Shown: positions 44,068 through 55,434 of the stretch, one piece after another
Numbering within the stretch: the stretch's first letter is position 1
How the letters are laid out: each line of letters starts with the position of its first letter
From: Lysinibacillus sphaericus
Lineage (GTDB): Bacteria > Bacillota > Bacilli > Bacillales_A > Planococcaceae
NCBI RefSeq assembly: GCF_006864135.1
Contig: NZ_SADV01000002.1
Location: forward strand, 358,375-422,374
Direction: 5' to 3'
DNA length: 64,000 nt
The notes under the pieces: model-generated
What the model saw: the letters and a program-made list of their open reading frames with translations, nothing else
What the model was told of the DNA's origin: nothing
Databases searched by the model: none
Translations under genes and position numbers: made by a program

Positions 44068-45483
44068 TTATTTTTTTGCTACAATATGGATTGGATTGCC
44101 AAGTAATACTTCAGCAGCTTCCATTGTAATTTCACCTAATGTTGGGTGAGCATGGATTGTTAACGCGATATCTTCAGCAGTCATACCGCCTTCAATTGCT
44201 AAGCCCATTTCAGCGATCATATCTGATGCACCAGCACCTACGATTTGAGCACCGATTAATAAGCCATCTTCTTTACGCGCAACAAGCTTCACGAAACCTT
44301 CTGTTTGGTTTAATGCAAGTGCACGACCATTTACTGCGAATGGGAATTTCGCTGCAGTGTATTCAATGCCTTCAGCTTTCGCTTCATCTTCATTATAACC
44401 AACTGTTGCCATTTCTGGATCTGTGAAGCATACAGCAGGAATAGCTAAATAATCAACGATTGATTTTTCACCAGCGATTGCTTCAGCAGCAACTTTACCT
44501 TCATAAGATGCTTTATGAGCAAGTTGAGGACCAGCTACAATATCACCAATTGCATAGATGTTTGGAATATTTGTACGACATTGTTTGTCAACATTGATAA
44601 GACCACGTTCACCGAATTCAATACCGATTTCAGCAAGGCCCATTTCATCTGTATTTGGACGACGACCTACAGTTACTAATACATAGTCAGCTTCAACTTT
44701 TTTCTCTTCTCCGCCAACTTCATATGTTACTACTACGCCGTTTTCTGTTTCTTCAACGCCTTTTGCAGATGCGTTTACTTCCATTTCAACGCCTTTCTTT
44801 TTAAGGCCTTTTTTCACGATTTGTGTCATTTGTTTTTCGAAACCAGCTAAGATATCTTTTCCGCCTTCGATAATTGTTACTTGTGAGCCAAGATTAGCAT
44901 AAGCTGAACCTAACTCTGTACCAATATAACCTCCACCGATAACGACTAATTTACCTGGTACTTCTTGTAAAGAAAGTGCGCCAGTAGAATTTAGTACGCG
45001 TTTAGAGAATTTGAATGTTGGAATTTCAACTGGACGAGAACCTGTTGCGATAATTACATTGTTAAATGTGTAAGTTTGAGCAGATTCACCATTGATGATA
45101 CGCACTGAATGAGCGTCAACGAAATAAGCTTCACCTTGTACAATTTCAACTTTATTACCTTTAAGTAAGCCTTCAACACCGCCAGTTAATTTTTTAACAA
45201 CGCTGTCTTTAAATGCTTGTGCTTTTGAGAAGTCTAATTTCACGTCAGAAGCGATGATACCCATGTCATCTGAATGTTTAGCATGCTCAAAACGGTGACC
45301 TACTGAAATTAATGCTTTTGATGGGATACAACCTACGTTTAAGCACACACCACCAAGTACATTTTTTTCAACGATTGTTACTTTTTGGCCAGTTTGAGCT
45401 GCACGGATTGCGGCTACATATCCTCCAGGACCTGAACCAATGACAAGAGTATCTGTTTCGATTGGAAAATCTCCTACTACCAT
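44068..45483 (-). CDS. pdhD: Dihydrolipoamide dehydrogenase (E3)
   Basis: 471 residues. FAD-binding [15 protein letters not shown] near 17-31, redox Cys47/Cys52 in [16 protein letters not shown]-binding [14 protein letters not shown], second FAD motif YAIGDIV, and C-terminal HAHPTLGE with the catalytic His-Glu. It reoxidises lipoyl groups of PDH and probably other 2-oxo acid complexes. GGAGGC lies 9 nt before ATG. Last gene of the operon, 5 bp after pdhC. Confidence 0.96.
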   Translation of the reverse strand: MVVGDFPIETDTLVIGSGPGGYVAAIRAAQTGQKVTIVEKNVLGGVCLNVGCIPSKALISVGHRFEHAKHSDDMGIIASDVKLDFSKAQAFKDSVVKKLTGGVEGLLKGNKVEIVQGEAYFVDAHSVRIINGESAQTYTFNNVIIATGSRPVEIPTFKFSKRVLNSTGALSLQEVPGKLVVIGGGYIGTELGSAYANLGSQVTIIEGGKDILAGFEKQMTQIVKKGLKKKGVEMEVNASAKGVEETENGVVVTYEVGGEEKKVEADYVLVTVGRRPNTDEMGLAEIGIEFGERGLINVDKQCRTNIPNIYAIGDIVAGPQLAHKASYEGKVAAEAIAGEKSIVDYLAIPAVCFTDPEMATVGYNEDEAKAEGIEYTAAKFPFAVNGRALALNQTEGFVKLVARKEDGLLIGAQIVGAGASDMIAEMGLAIEGGMTAEDIALTIHAHPTLGEITMEAAEVLLGNPIHIVAKK

Positions 45484-45488
45484 TTTTG

Positions 45489-46829
45489 TTACGCCTCCAT
45501 TAATAATAATTCTGGTTCACTTAACAAACGCTTTAAGTGATTTAAAGCATTTTGCGCAGTGGCTCCATCGATCATACGATGATCAAAGCTCAATGATAAT
45601 GCTAACACAGGTGCGGCTACAATTTCACCATTTTTTATTACAGGTTTTTCTGATATTCGACCAATACCTAGAATTGCTACTTCAGGATGATTAATTACCG
45701 GAGTAAACCATTGTCCTCCTGCAGAGCCGATATTCGTAATCGACATCGAAGCGCCCTTCATTTCATGTGGTGCAAGTTTGCCTTCACGTGCTTTAGTCGC
45801 TAAGTCATTAATCTCATTTGATACTGCAAAAACAGATTTACGATCTGCGTGCTTAATAACTGGTACTAACAAGCCTTTTTCTGTATCTGCTGCAATACCA
45901 ATATTATAATAATGCTTCTGAATAATTTCTTGTGTTGCATCATCTAATGAGCGGTTAAATTCTGGGAATTCGCGTAAAGTTGAAATAAGCGCTTTAACTA
46001 CGTATGGTAAGTACGTTAATTTGACACCTTTTTCAGCAGCGATATCTTTGAATTTTTTGCGATGTGCTACTAGAGCTGTTACATCGACTTCATCCATTAG
46101 TGTAACATGTGGAGCCGTTTGTTTCGAGTGAACCATCGCTTTTGCAATCGCTTTTCGAATGCCCGACATTTTCTCACGTGTTTCCGGGAAATCACCTTCA
46201 AGGACTACTGGCGCAGCTGGTGCAGTAGTTTCTTGCTGAACAGCTTCTTCATTAGCTACAGTTGCTACTTCAACCTCTACAGCGCCTCCACCTTTTAGGA
46301 AATTCTCAATATCTTGTTTTAAAATACGACCATTTTTGCCTGTACCTTTAACTTCACGAATATTAACATCATGCTCTCGTGCAAATTTACGTACTGAAGG
46401 CATTGCGATGACACGCTTATTGTCATCAGCTACAGTTACAGCTTCAGTCTTTTCAGTAGCTTTTTCTGGAGCCTGCTCATCTTTAACAGGTGCCTTCTCT
46501 ACTTTCTGACCAGACTCAGCTGTTGCTTGAACTTGAGCCTCTGTTTTCGCTTCAGCATGGTCATCACCTTTTAGCTTTAAGTCTTCATAGCCAGGTGCAT
46601 CAAAGCGGATTAAGACATCACCAACAACCGCTACTGTACCTTCTCCTACTAAAACTTCCTCTACTTTCCCTTCAACCGGAGAAGGAATTTCTACTACCGC
46701 TTTGTCATTTTGTACTTCACAAAGAATATCATCTTCTTTTACTGTATCTCCAGCTTTAACGAACCATTTCACGATTTCGCCTTCGTGAATACCCTCGCCT
46801 ATGTCTGGTAATCTAAATTCAAATGCCAT
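45489..46829 (-). CDS. pdhC: Dihydrolipoamide acetyltransferase (E2)
   Basis: 446 residues: lipoyl domain 1-75 with lipoyl-Lys43 in [10 protein letters not shown], Ala/Glu/Lys-rich linker, peripheral subunit-binding domain about 133-170 ([20 protein letters not shown]), and catalytic core with His417 and Asp421 in [13 protein letters not shown]. Forms the core of the complex. Confidence 0.96.
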   Translation of the reverse strand: MAFEFRLPDIGEGIHEGEIVKWFVKAGDTVKEDDILCEVQNDKAVVEIPSPVEGKVEEVLVGEGTVAVVGDVLIRFDAPGYEDLKLKGDDHAEAKTEAQVQATAESGQKVEKAPVKDEQAPEKATEKTEAVTVADDNKRVIAMPSVRKFAREHDVNIREVKGTGKNGRILKQDIENFLKGGGAVEVEVATVANEEAVQQETTAPAAPVVLEGDFPETREKMSGIRKAIAKAMVHSKQTAPHVTLMDEVDVTALVAHRKKFKDIAAEKGVKLTYLPYVVKALISTLREFPEFNRSLDDATQEIIQKHYYNIGIAADTEKGLLVPVIKHADRKSVFAVSNEINDLATKAREGKLAPHEMKGASMSITNIGSAGGQWFTPVINHPEVAILGIGRISEKPVIKNGEIVAAPVLALSLSFDHRMIDGATAQNALNHLKRLLSEPELLLMEA

Positions 46830-46871
46830 GTGTACCCATCCTTTCTATATTACCGTCGTTTAGAAGCTACA

Positions 46872-47849
46872 TTAGAATGTTAAAACTTTTTTTGCTGTTT
46901 CCATTACATCTTTATAGTTTGGTAACCAAACACCTTCAGCTTGTGGGAATGGGTACACAGTATCAGGTGCAGCCACACGAAGTACAGGTGCTTCTAAGCT
47001 TAAAATCGCGCGTTCTGTAATTTCAGCCACAACATTTGCAGCAATACCTGCTTGTTTTTGAGCCTCTTGTACAACGATTGCACGACCTGTTTTTTCAACT
47101 GACGCGATAATTGTTTCAATATCAATTGGTTGGATTGTACGTAAATCAATAACTTCTACAGAGTGACCTTCTTTTTCTAGTTCTTCTGCAGCTTTTAAGC
47201 TTTCGTGAACCATCAAACCATAGGCAATAATTGTTAGATCTTTACCTTCACGTTTTACATCCGCTTTACCTAGTGGAATTTCGTATGCTTCCTCTGGTAC
47301 CTCTTCACGGAATGAACGATATAATTTTAAATGCTCTAAGAAAATTACTGGGTTATCATTTCGAATAGATGAAATCAGTAAGCCTTTCGCATCGTACGGT
47401 GTAGACGGTACAACAACCGTTAACCCTGGTTGTGCTGTCATTAAACTCTCTAAGCTATCTGAGTGCATTTCTGGTGTATGTACACCACCACCAAATGGAG
47501 AGCGGATTGTTACTGGCGCATTATAGACACCACCGCTACGATAGCTCATACGTGCTAATTGACCACTAATTGAATCCATTACTTCATAAACAAAGCCAAA
47601 GAACTGAATTTCAGGAACTGGACGGAAACCTTGAAGAGAAAGTCCGACTGCTAAGCCACCAATACCTGACTCTGCTAATGGAGTATCGAAAACGCGGTCA
47701 ACACCGAATTCTTTTTGTAGGCCTTCAGTTGCGCGGAATACCCCACCATTGACACCTACATCTTCCCCGAATACAAGAACGTTTTCATCGTTCTTTAATT
47801 CTGTGCGAAGTGCATCTGTAATTGCTTGAATCATTGTCATTTGTGCCAT
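46872..47849 (-). CDS. pdhB: Pyruvate dehydrogenase E1 beta subunit
   Basis: 325 residues: [76 protein letters not shown]. Standard transketolase-fold beta chain. Starts 3 bp after pdhA, with AAGGAG inside the pdhA end. Confidence 0.96.
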   Translation of the reverse strand: MAQMTMIQAITDALRTELKNDENVLVFGEDVGVNGGVFRATEGLQKEFGVDRVFDTPLAESGIGGLAVGLSLQGFRPVPEIQFFGFVYEVMDSISGQLARMSYRSGGVYNAPVTIRSPFGGGVHTPEMHSDSLESLMTAQPGLTVVVPSTPYDAKGLLISSIRNDNPVIFLEHLKLYRSFREEVPEEAYEIPLGKADVKREGKDLTIIAYGLMVHESLKAAEELEKEGHSVEVIDLRTIQPIDIETIIASVEKTGRAIVVQEAQKQAGIAANVVAEITERAILSLEAPVLRVAAPDTVYPFPQAEGVWLPNYKDVMETAKKVLTF

Positions 47850-47852
47850 AGG

Positions 47853-48971
<1,119 letters not shown>

Positions 48972-49040
48972 TCACATCTCCCTTTCAGCTGTATTAAAAT
49001 AAATCACCATTTCAACTAGTACAACTTATTCTTTGCACTC

Positions 49041-49069
49041 AGTATACTGAATAAAATACTGTCGGTCAA
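49041..49069 (-). promoter_or_regulatory. SigA promoter of pdhABCD
   Basis: Minus strand TTGACC, 17 nt, TATACT. The predicted leader is about 65 nt. The rest of the 390-bp pdhA-def gap is AT-rich and shows no gene. Confidence 0.65.
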
Positions 49070-49360
49070 TCATATAATTCGCGTGTAAACAAAGATTTTT
49101 TCTAACATAACAAATAAACAAACCTGTCCCACACTGTACCACCAATAAAGAAAAACTGTATTATAACACCTTGTCGAAAGTACACAATTATTTAGTTCCC
49201 CTACATGATTACCAATAGTAGAATGCCCAGTTCTAGACAATCTAATAGCTTTAGAAAAATTTTTAAGTATATTCAAATAAGGTCTTTTTTCATGTGATTG
49301 TTTTAAGACGTGGTGTATACTTATAAGTAAGCACCACAAAGTTGAAAGGAAGATTTATAT

Positions 49361-49918
49361 ATGATTTTAATGGATGATATTATTCGCGAAGGTCATCCGA
49401 CTTTACGCACAAAAGCCGAGGAGGTCAAATTCCCTTTAACTGATGAAGTAAGACAGCTTGCAGAAGACATGCTTCAATATTTAATAAACAGCCAAGATCC
49501 TGAAATGGCAGATAAATATAATTTACGCGGCGGTATTGGATTAGCTGCCAATCAAGTAAATAGTCTACATCGAATGTTTGCCCTTCATTTGCCTGATGAC
49601 AATGGCGAACAATTAAGTTTTGTAGCGATCAACCCAAAAATCGTTAGCCACTCTGTAGAAAACTCATACCTTGCAGCAGGTGAGGGCTGCCTTTCTGTAG
49701 ACCGCAATGTTCCAGGCTATGTACCACGTCATGCTCGTGTTACAGTTAAATTTAAAACAATTGACGGCGAAGAGAAGAAAATGCGACTTAAAGGCTTACC
49801 TGCTATAGCCTTCCAACACGAATTAGACCACCTAAACGGCATTCTGTTTTACGATCGTATCAATGAAAAAAATCCATTTGCGGAAATTCCAGATTCTACA
49901 CCATACGAGCGCGATTAG
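49361..49918 (+). CDS. def: Peptide deformylase
   Basis: 185 residues. Motif 1 GIGLAANQVN near 60-69, motif 2 EGCLSV with metal Cys near 110, motif 3 QHELDHLNG with metal His pair and catalytic Glu near 153-161. Removes N-formyl from nascent proteins. The long motif spacing and insertion fit type 2 enzymes, as B. subtilis YkrB (DefB). GAAAGGAAG lies 7-8 nt before the ATG. Confidence 0.95.
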   Translation: MILMDDIIREGHPTLRTKAEEVKFPLTDEVRQLAEDMLQYLINSQDPEMADKYNLRGGIGLAANQVNSLHRMFALHLPDDNGEQLSFVAINPKIVSHSVENSYLAAGEGCLSVDRNVPGYVPRHARVTVKFKTIDGEEKKMRLKGLPAIAFQHELDHLNGILFYDRINEKNPFAEIPDSTPYERD

Positions 49919-49937
49919 GAGCATAGAACGAAAGCAA

Positions 49938-49978
49938 ACCCCTGCAGTTACTATAAACTGCGGGGTCTACTTTTTTAC
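49938..49978 (+). terminator. Terminator of def
   Basis: ACCCCTGCAGTT and AACTGCGGGGT (one mismatch), then CTACTTTTTT. Confidence 0.8.
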
Positions 49979-50020
49979 AAGCTCGTTTCGATCTTCTACC
50001 CATCATTTTCAACTTTATTT

Positions 50021-50827
50021 TTATGATATTTCTATCCCTGGTTCTAAATGTTCATTTATTTTTTCCAGCAGTACAGGCAGCTCTTCCATTGTTTGAATCG
50101 TATAATGTGCACCTGTTTCTTTAAATACTCGTGCTGTTTTTTCAATAGTTACTTGCTGCTCTTCTTCAGATAAAGCCATAAACTCTTCTTCAGATAACCC
50201 CATCTCAGAGCTTCCAACAATAACACCAACAGCCCAGACCCCTGCATTTAAAGCCTCTCGAATATCTGAAGTTGTATCTCCAACCTTCACAACTTGCTTC
50301 GTGGCCTCAATACCTAATGCCTCCATATTTTTAAAAATCATATATGGGTACGGACGTCCTTTATCTCCTACTTGAGTAGGCGTTACTAAAAAATCAGGTT
50401 CATATCCTTTTGCCGCTGCATATTGAGTCACTACCTCCATCATAGCGTCTGTATATCCCGTCGTAGAACCGATACGAATACCCTCTTCCCTTAATCGATG
50501 CACCGTTTCTTTCACATGCTGAATCGGATCTGTGTAAGTAGCTAACGATTCCATTAGCTTTGATTCAAACTGCCTATATAATGCTAGGACATCCTGTTCC
50601 GTAAAATCTCGGCCATATTTTCGGTTCCATACCTCACGAATTCTAGGCATTTTGAGCATTGTACGAATATGATCGATTTTCAGCATGCCCATTGGTTTAC
50701 GCGCTTCCTCTAGCGTTACCTTGATTCCCGCATCTTCAAAAACCGTCAAGAAAACATTCACAGGAGCAAAGCAACCAAAATCAACGGTTGTACCTGCCCA
50801 ATCAAAAATAACACCTTTAACCTTCAT
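50021..50827 (-). CDS. phnX: Phosphonoacetaldehyde hydrolase (phosphonatase)
   Basis: 268 residues, HAD superfamily. Nucleophile Asp9 in FDWAGTTVDFGC, Schiff-base Lys50 in KPMGMLKIDH (equivalent to Lys53 of the B. cereus enzyme), STTGYTDAMM and KVGDTTSDIREALNAG. Cleaves phosphonoacetaldehyde to acetaldehyde and phosphate. Overlaps phnW by 11 nt, so the two are coupled. Last gene of the 2-aminoethylphosphonate operon. Confidence 0.95.
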   Translation of the reverse strand: MKVKGVIFDWAGTTVDFGCFAPVNVFLTVFEDAGIKVTLEEARKPMGMLKIDHIRTMLKMPRIREVWNRKYGRDFTEQDVLALYRQFESKLMESLATYTDPIQHVKETVHRLREEGIRIGSTTGYTDAMMEVVTQYAAAKGYEPDFLVTPTQVGDKGRPYPYMIFKNMEALGIEATKQVVKVGDTTSDIREALNAGVWAVGVIVGSSEMGLSEEEFMALSEEEQQVTIEKTARVFKETGAHYTIQTMEELPVLLEKINEHLEPGIEIS

Positions 50828-51917
50828 TACTCATCACCGCCATATAATTTTCGATAACCTTACATAATGTAGTCATATCGTCTTCATGAATATCCCCAAT
50901 ATTGCCAATTCGGAATGTATCCACATCTGTTAATTTCCCTGGATAAATAACAAAACCTGATTTTTTCATCGCACCATAGAAATGCTCGAAGGAAAACCCT
51001 TCATTAGGGAATAAAAACGTTGTAATAATAGGTGATTGTAGCTCCTCTGAAATATAGGCATTAAACCCAAGTGCTTTTAAACGAGAGCGAAGTATATGAT
51101 TATTATTCGCATATCGTGCGTAGCGAGCATGTATTCCACCTTCTTCTGCGAGCTCCTCTAATGCCTTCGCAAAAGCTGCCACTACATGTGTAGGTGATGT
51201 AAAACGCCATTTTCCATCTAGTTTCATCACTTCCCACTGATTATATAAATCTAACGCAACGCTTCTCGCTTGCCCTTTGCACTTTTCTAACTCCTCTATT
51301 CTTGCAATAACAAACCCGAACCCCGGCACCCCCTGGATACATTTATTGGCACTGCTAATTAAATAATCAATCCCTAATGCCGATACATCCATCGGTACGC
51401 CACCAAAGCTACTCATTGCATCAACGATAAACGTTTTGTCCAACCCTTTCACAACGTCTCCTATTTCACTAATAGGATTTAAAATTCCAGTTGTCGTCTC
51501 ACAATGTACAATAGCAACATGTGTTATTGTTGAATCATTTTCCAACAGTGCTTTAATTTCGAATGGAGACGGTTGTTCATTATAAGGAACACTATAGACC
51601 GAATGCTGTAGCTTAAGCACTTTGGCCATTTCTACAATGCGTTCACCGTAAGCACCATTTGTGATAATAAGGACTTTATCTCCCTCACCAATTGCCGTTG
51701 TTAACACAGATTCTACAACAAAACTACCACTTCCTTGCATAAGAACAGTTGTATAATCTGGTTCTTTCACTTGCGCTAACTCTAAAAGCTGCTTACGTAT
51801 TGTTTGCGTGACATTTTTATAATCATCGTCCCATGTGCAACGATCCTTTAACATCACTTGTTTTACTGTTTTTGTTGTCGTTAATGGTCCTGGTGTTAAT
51901 AATTTATAGTTGTTCAT
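50817..51917 (-). CDS. phnW: 2-aminoethylphosphonate-pyruvate transaminase
   Basis: 366 residues, class V aminotransferase. LLTPGPLTTTKTVKQVMLKD at the start, MQGSGSFVVESVLTT, HCETTTGILNPI, Asp166 in VDAMSSFGG, PLP Lys192 in SSANKCIQG. Converts 2-aminoethylphosphonate and pyruvate to phosphonoacetaldehyde and alanine. AAGGAG lies 11 nt before the ATG. Confidence 0.95.
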   Translation of the reverse strand: MNNYKLLTPGPLTTTKTVKQVMLKDRCTWDDDYKNVTQTIRKQLLELAQVKEPDYTTVLMQGSGSFVVESVLTTAIGEGDKVLIITNGAYGERIVEMAKVLKLQHSVYSVPYNEQPSPFEIKALLENDSTITHVAIVHCETTTGILNPISEIGDVVKGLDKTFIVDAMSSFGGVPMDVSALGIDYLISSANKCIQGVPGFGFVIARIEELEKCKGQARSVALDLYNQWEVMKLDGKWRFTSPTHVVAAFAKALEELAEEGGIHARYARYANNNHILRSRLKALGFNAYISEELQSPIITTFLFPNEGFSFEHFYGAMKKSGFVIYPGKLTDVDTFRIGNIGDIHEDDMTTLCKVIENYMAVMSNEG

Positions 51918-51932
51918 AAAATTAATAGCTCC

Positions 51933-52916
51933 TTATCGTTGTGCTTCTTTAAAGAACGCTTGATGTTTTTCTAATAAATCTACCGTTAATGTTGTGTCCC
52001 ATTTCTTTAAATATTTAGGAACAAACTCTTCATTTACTTGTTCACTTTCATAAAGGGCAACAGGATATTGCTTCAACAAATCAGGACGGGCATCTGTTGC
52101 TATTACTTTGGCTATTTCGCGCGCTAACGCTTCATCCCCCTCTTTATCTACCACAGCCACTGATTCTGTTAATGTAAAGTTACCTTCCTTTGGATCGATG
52201 TAATCAATCGGCAACCCTTCTTTTTTAGCATCGATCGCCTGAATACGTAGGCCAAACCCTACAGCTACCTCGCCCGTTTTTACTTTTTTAATTGGTCCTG
52301 AACCTGAACTTTCAATATGTGGTCCAGCATTTTTGATTAAATCAGCTAATATTTGTTTACCTTCTTTTTCTCCATACTCATTAATAATTGCTTGTACTAA
52401 CAACCAACCTGTTGAAGAGTCAAGAATATTAGGAAATGACAATAAATCTTTATAGGCAGGGTTTGTTAAATCCTTTATAGATGTTGGAACTGGCAAATCT
52501 TTTTGTTTTAACAAATCCGTATTGATAAAAATCGAGCCGATATTCCCTAAAATCGGTAACGCAAATGTAGAGCCATCATCTAGAGGCTTTAAATCAGAAG
52601 ATAAATCTACAAACATTGACTGAGATTTTTGCGCACTTTCAATAAAATAAGAAGCCGTTGTAACGACATCCGCCTCAATGTCTTTCCCCTCCGCCATTAT
52701 TTTCCCACCCAGTTCAGAAGTTCCGAATGATTGGATTAAATATTTACCTTCGTAACCCTTTTTATCTAATGTTGCTTCCATTACTTGAATGGCTTCATCA
52801 TCCGCATTTGAATAAATAATGACTTGATCTTTCGAACCCGCTTCCGCTCCTCCACAAGCAGCTAAAACAATTGCAGAGCTAACTGTACCTAACATCATTA
52901 CCGTTGATTTTTTCAT
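51933..52916 (-). CDS. 2-aminoethylphosphonate ABC transporter substrate-binding lipoprotein
   Basis: 327 residues. Lipobox LAAC with Cys21. Iron/polyamine-type (cluster D) binding protein: VIIYSNADDEAIQVMEATLD and SFGTSELGGKIMAEGKDIEA. Substrate is inferred from position between the permease and phnWX. AGGAG lies 7 nt before ATG; the gene overlaps the permease by 38 nt, a long overlap, but the start is well supported. Confidence 0.85.
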   Translation of the reverse strand: MKKSTVMMLGTVSSAIVLAACGGAEAGSKDQVIIYSNADDEAIQVMEATLDKKGYEGKYLIQSFGTSELGGKIMAEGKDIEADVVTTASYFIESAQKSQSMFVDLSSDLKPLDDGSTFALPILGNIGSIFINTDLLKQKDLPVPTSIKDLTNPAYKDLLSFPNILDSSTGWLLVQAIINEYGEKEGKQILADLIKNAGPHIESSGSGPIKKVKTGEVAVGFGLRIQAIDAKKEGLPIDYIDPKEGNFTLTESVAVVDKEGDEALAREIAKVIATDARPDLLKQYPVALYESEQVNEEFVPKYLKKWDTTLTVDLLEKHQAFFKEAQR

Positions 52917-54555
52917 CTTTATGCTCCTTTGTTTTTTCTTTAGGTGTTGCTATATAATCACAACCTAATTTCACAATAAGGTTTGTGCATAAAATAAAAA
53001 TCGATAGGACAAAAATATCTGTATACTTCGCAAAATGTTGAAGTTCTTTTATACGTGTCGATACAAGCATCGTTTTCGTACTGACAAGGAAAATCACCCC
53101 ACTAACAGTCACCATAGCGTTTAAAAAATAATAGCTAAACATTTGATAAATCGTAGGCCTGATATTCGGCAATATAACGCGAATAACCGTTTTTAACCAC
53201 GAATCTTTTAATAGTTCCGCCGTTACTTCCCATGTCGGATCCATTTTTTGCAATGAATTTTTCGCCATTAAATATGGTGTTGTAAAGAAGTGAACAATAT
53301 TACACGCAATAATGATAAGGAAAGTCCCTTTTAAGGTACTTCCGTTAAAGAAAAACAAATAAGAAAGACCAAGTACCATGCCTGGCACAGTATTCGTAAT
53401 CATCGAAGCAAAATCTAAGCTTTTCTTCCCTTTAAGTGGCGTTCGTACATTTAATAGAGCGGCTACAAATGCTACACCTACACCTAAAACAGCTGTCAAA
53501 ACAGCAACAATTAGTGAATTCATATAGACTTGCTTCAAGCCTTGTTCAGCTAAAACGTTTTTCACATGCTCTATAGTAAAGCCGAAATCATATGGATAGC
53601 CCTTGGTAAAAGGTACTATAAATATTGTTGAAAACATGATTAACACTGAACCTACACAGACCAATGAGAAAACAGTAAATATCAAATCACGTAACCGATG
53701 AACAACGAGGTCACTTTTAGAAACTTGCTTATATTGAAAATTAAATCGTTCTAAAATAGTTAACATAACAACTCCAAGTACAGCAGGTACTAACATTAAA
53801 ATCGAAATCACTGCACCTCTCTCGAAATGTACAATGGAGCCAAGCATTGCTTGATATAGCTCAGTTGCAATAACTTTGTAGCCTCCACCAACTGACGCGG
53901 GGATCCCGAAATCTGTAAAGCTTAAAACAAACGATAATATGAATGCCCCACCAATCGCCCCTAGCATCGGTCGCAATACTGTATGATAAAATCTTCGTAA
54001 TGGACGATCATGCATCAGCATGGAAACTAGCAGAAAACGTTTATCAATGTATTGCATAGAATTTTGCATTAATATAAAGGCAACAGGTAATGTATAAAGT
54101 ACATAACCAATTAACAAACCGTTAAATCCATATACCGTAAACAAGGGCTGACCAAATATCTTCGTAATAATCCCTTGATTGCCAAAGGTATAAATTAGTA
54201 CAAAACCATATGTAATGGTCGGTAATAGCATCGGCAATGTAATACCAACTTGGACAAGCTTTTTCGTAGAGCGGTGCATCGTTGTAAAATGCACAGCATA
54301 GGCCAATAAAAAAGCTAAAATTGTCGTAATCAAAGCCGCTACTAAAGAGACTTGAAAACTATTTAAAAACGCATCACGAATCTCTACATTTTGCAATGTT
54401 TCCACATAGTTTTGAATGGTGATGGCCTTCCCCTTTTTTAAAGACTGCCAAAACATATAAAGTAACGGAACAATTAAAAAGAATACTAAAAAGAAAAGAA
54501 TCGGCAGAAAAATCAATTTCATCATTTTATTTGTTTTAAGCATAAGATTCTCCAA
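52879..54555 (-). CDS. 2-aminoethylphosphonate ABC transporter permease, fused two-module
   Basis: 558 residues, about 12 membrane spans in two similar halves (about 15-275 and 290-540), like FbpB/ThiP-type permeases where both permease units are joined. Each half carries a binding-protein-transporter loop: MHDRPLRRFYHTVLRPMLGA, and TAELLKDSWLKTVIRVILPN. The C-terminal tail KEKTKEHKDEKINGND runs through the next gene's start. Substrate inferred from context. Confidence 0.87.
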   Translation of the reverse strand: MENLMLKTNKMMKLIFLPILFFLVFFLIVPLLYMFWQSLKKGKAITIQNYVETLQNVEIRDAFLNSFQVSLVAALITTILAFLLAYAVHFTTMHRSTKKLVQVGITLPMLLPTITYGFVLIYTFGNQGIITKIFGQPLFTVYGFNGLLIGYVLYTLPVAFILMQNSMQYIDKRFLLVSMLMHDRPLRRFYHTVLRPMLGAIGGAFILSFVLSFTDFGIPASVGGGYKVIATELYQAMLGSIVHFERGAVISILMLVPAVLGVVMLTILERFNFQYKQVSKSDLVVHRLRDLIFTVFSLVCVGSVLIMFSTIFIVPFTKGYPYDFGFTIEHVKNVLAEQGLKQVYMNSLIVAVLTAVLGVGVAFVAALLNVRTPLKGKKSLDFASMITNTVPGMVLGLSYLFFFNGSTLKGTFLIIIACNIVHFFTTPYLMAKNSLQKMDPTWEVTAELLKDSWLKTVIRVILPNIRPTIYQMFSYYFLNAMVTVSGVIFLVSTKTMLVSTRIKELQHFAKYTDIFVLSIFILCTNLIVKLGCDYIATPKEKTKEHKDEKINGNDVRYS

Positions 54556-55288
54556 ATAGTTGATAAATGTTATGACGTTTTATATGAAGCTGCCTTAATA
54601 TAAAATCTTCCACAAATTTATTTTCTGGCGTATTTACTATTTCTTGCGGCGTTCCAAATTGCGAAACAGTTCCTTCATTAATAATTAACACTTTATCCGA
54701 TAGTGTGAGAGCCTCCTCTGGATCATGAGTTACAATGATTGTCGTTAAATTAAATTGGCGAGCAATGGATTGAATACGTTCCTTAATCGATTCTTTTATT
54801 ACTCCATCAAGCGCACTTAACGGTTCATCCAACAATAAAATTTTAGGTTGCATGACAAGTGTTCTAGCTATAGAGACACGCTGTTTTTGTCCACCTGACA
54901 ATTCATGAATCTTTTTATGTAAATGTGGAGTCAGTTCTAAAAAGTCTATATATTCCTGAACCTCCGCTTTTGACATTCCTTCTTTTTTATTTTTTAAACC
55001 ATACACGATGTTGTCATACGCATTTAAATGCGGAAACAATGCAAAGTCCTGAAAAACAATATTAAACCCTCGATCTCGCATTGATTGTTTCGATATATCT
55101 TGTCCATTGAAAAAAAGCTGTCCATTCGTTTGTTTTGTAAGACCTAAAATAATATTGAGTAAAGTTGTTTTTCCACAGCCACTCGGTCCTAGTAAAGAAA
55201 CTATTTCACCAGATTGAATGCTTAAATTTATATTCTCTATAACTTTTTTATTTTTATAGTTTTTCGAGATATTTTTTAGTTCTAACAA
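54536..55288 (-). CDS. 2-aminoethylphosphonate ABC transporter ATPase
   Basis: About 250 residues. Walker A GPSGCGKT near 34-41, signature LSGGQKQRVSIARTL, Walker B ILLLDEPLSALD, switch His in VTHDPEEAL. Without the long TOBE domain of the phosphate/sulfate group. TTG 55288 is preferred since AGGTGA lies 5 nt upstream; GTG 55297 falls on the site. First gene of the operon; overlaps the permease by 20 nt. Confidence 0.87.
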   Translation of the reverse strand: MLELKNISKNYKNKKVIENINLSIQSGEIVSLLGPSGCGKTTLLNIILGLTKQTNGQLFFNGQDISKQSMRDRGFNIVFQDFALFPHLNAYDNIVYGLKNKKEGMSKAEVQEYIDFLELTPHLHKKIHELSGGQKQRVSIARTLVMQPKILLLDEPLSALDGVIKESIKERIQSIARQFNLTTIIVTHDPEEALTLSDKVLIINEGTVSQFGTPQEIVNTPENKFVEDFILRQLHIKRHNIYQLFGESYA

Positions 55289-55359
55289 ATCCTTCACCTC
55301 TCTTTAGTTCTTAGTTTTAGTTTAGGGGCAATTTGTAAAGGAAATTACGGATTTGTGTA

Positions 55360-55389
55360 AATGTTGAGTAAATCATGACCAAGTGTTGA
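55360..55389. promoter_or_regulatory. Candidate operator of the DeoR regulator
   Basis: Direct repeats AATGTTGA (55360) and AGTGTTGA (55382), 22 bp apart (two helical turns), between the divergent regulator and phosphonate operon. The second overlaps a TTGACA -35 box for the regulator gene. On the minus strand TTTACA, 18 nt, TACAAA could be the operon promoter. Confidence 0.35.
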
Positions 55390-55434
55390 CAAAGTTATAA
55401 GTATTTTGGGTAAATAATAAGGAGAGGTGATGAA

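Noticed and set aside
49070..49339. 89-codon minus-strand frame between pdhA and def
   Set aside because: No ribosome-binding site, no motif, and it covers the pdh promoter.
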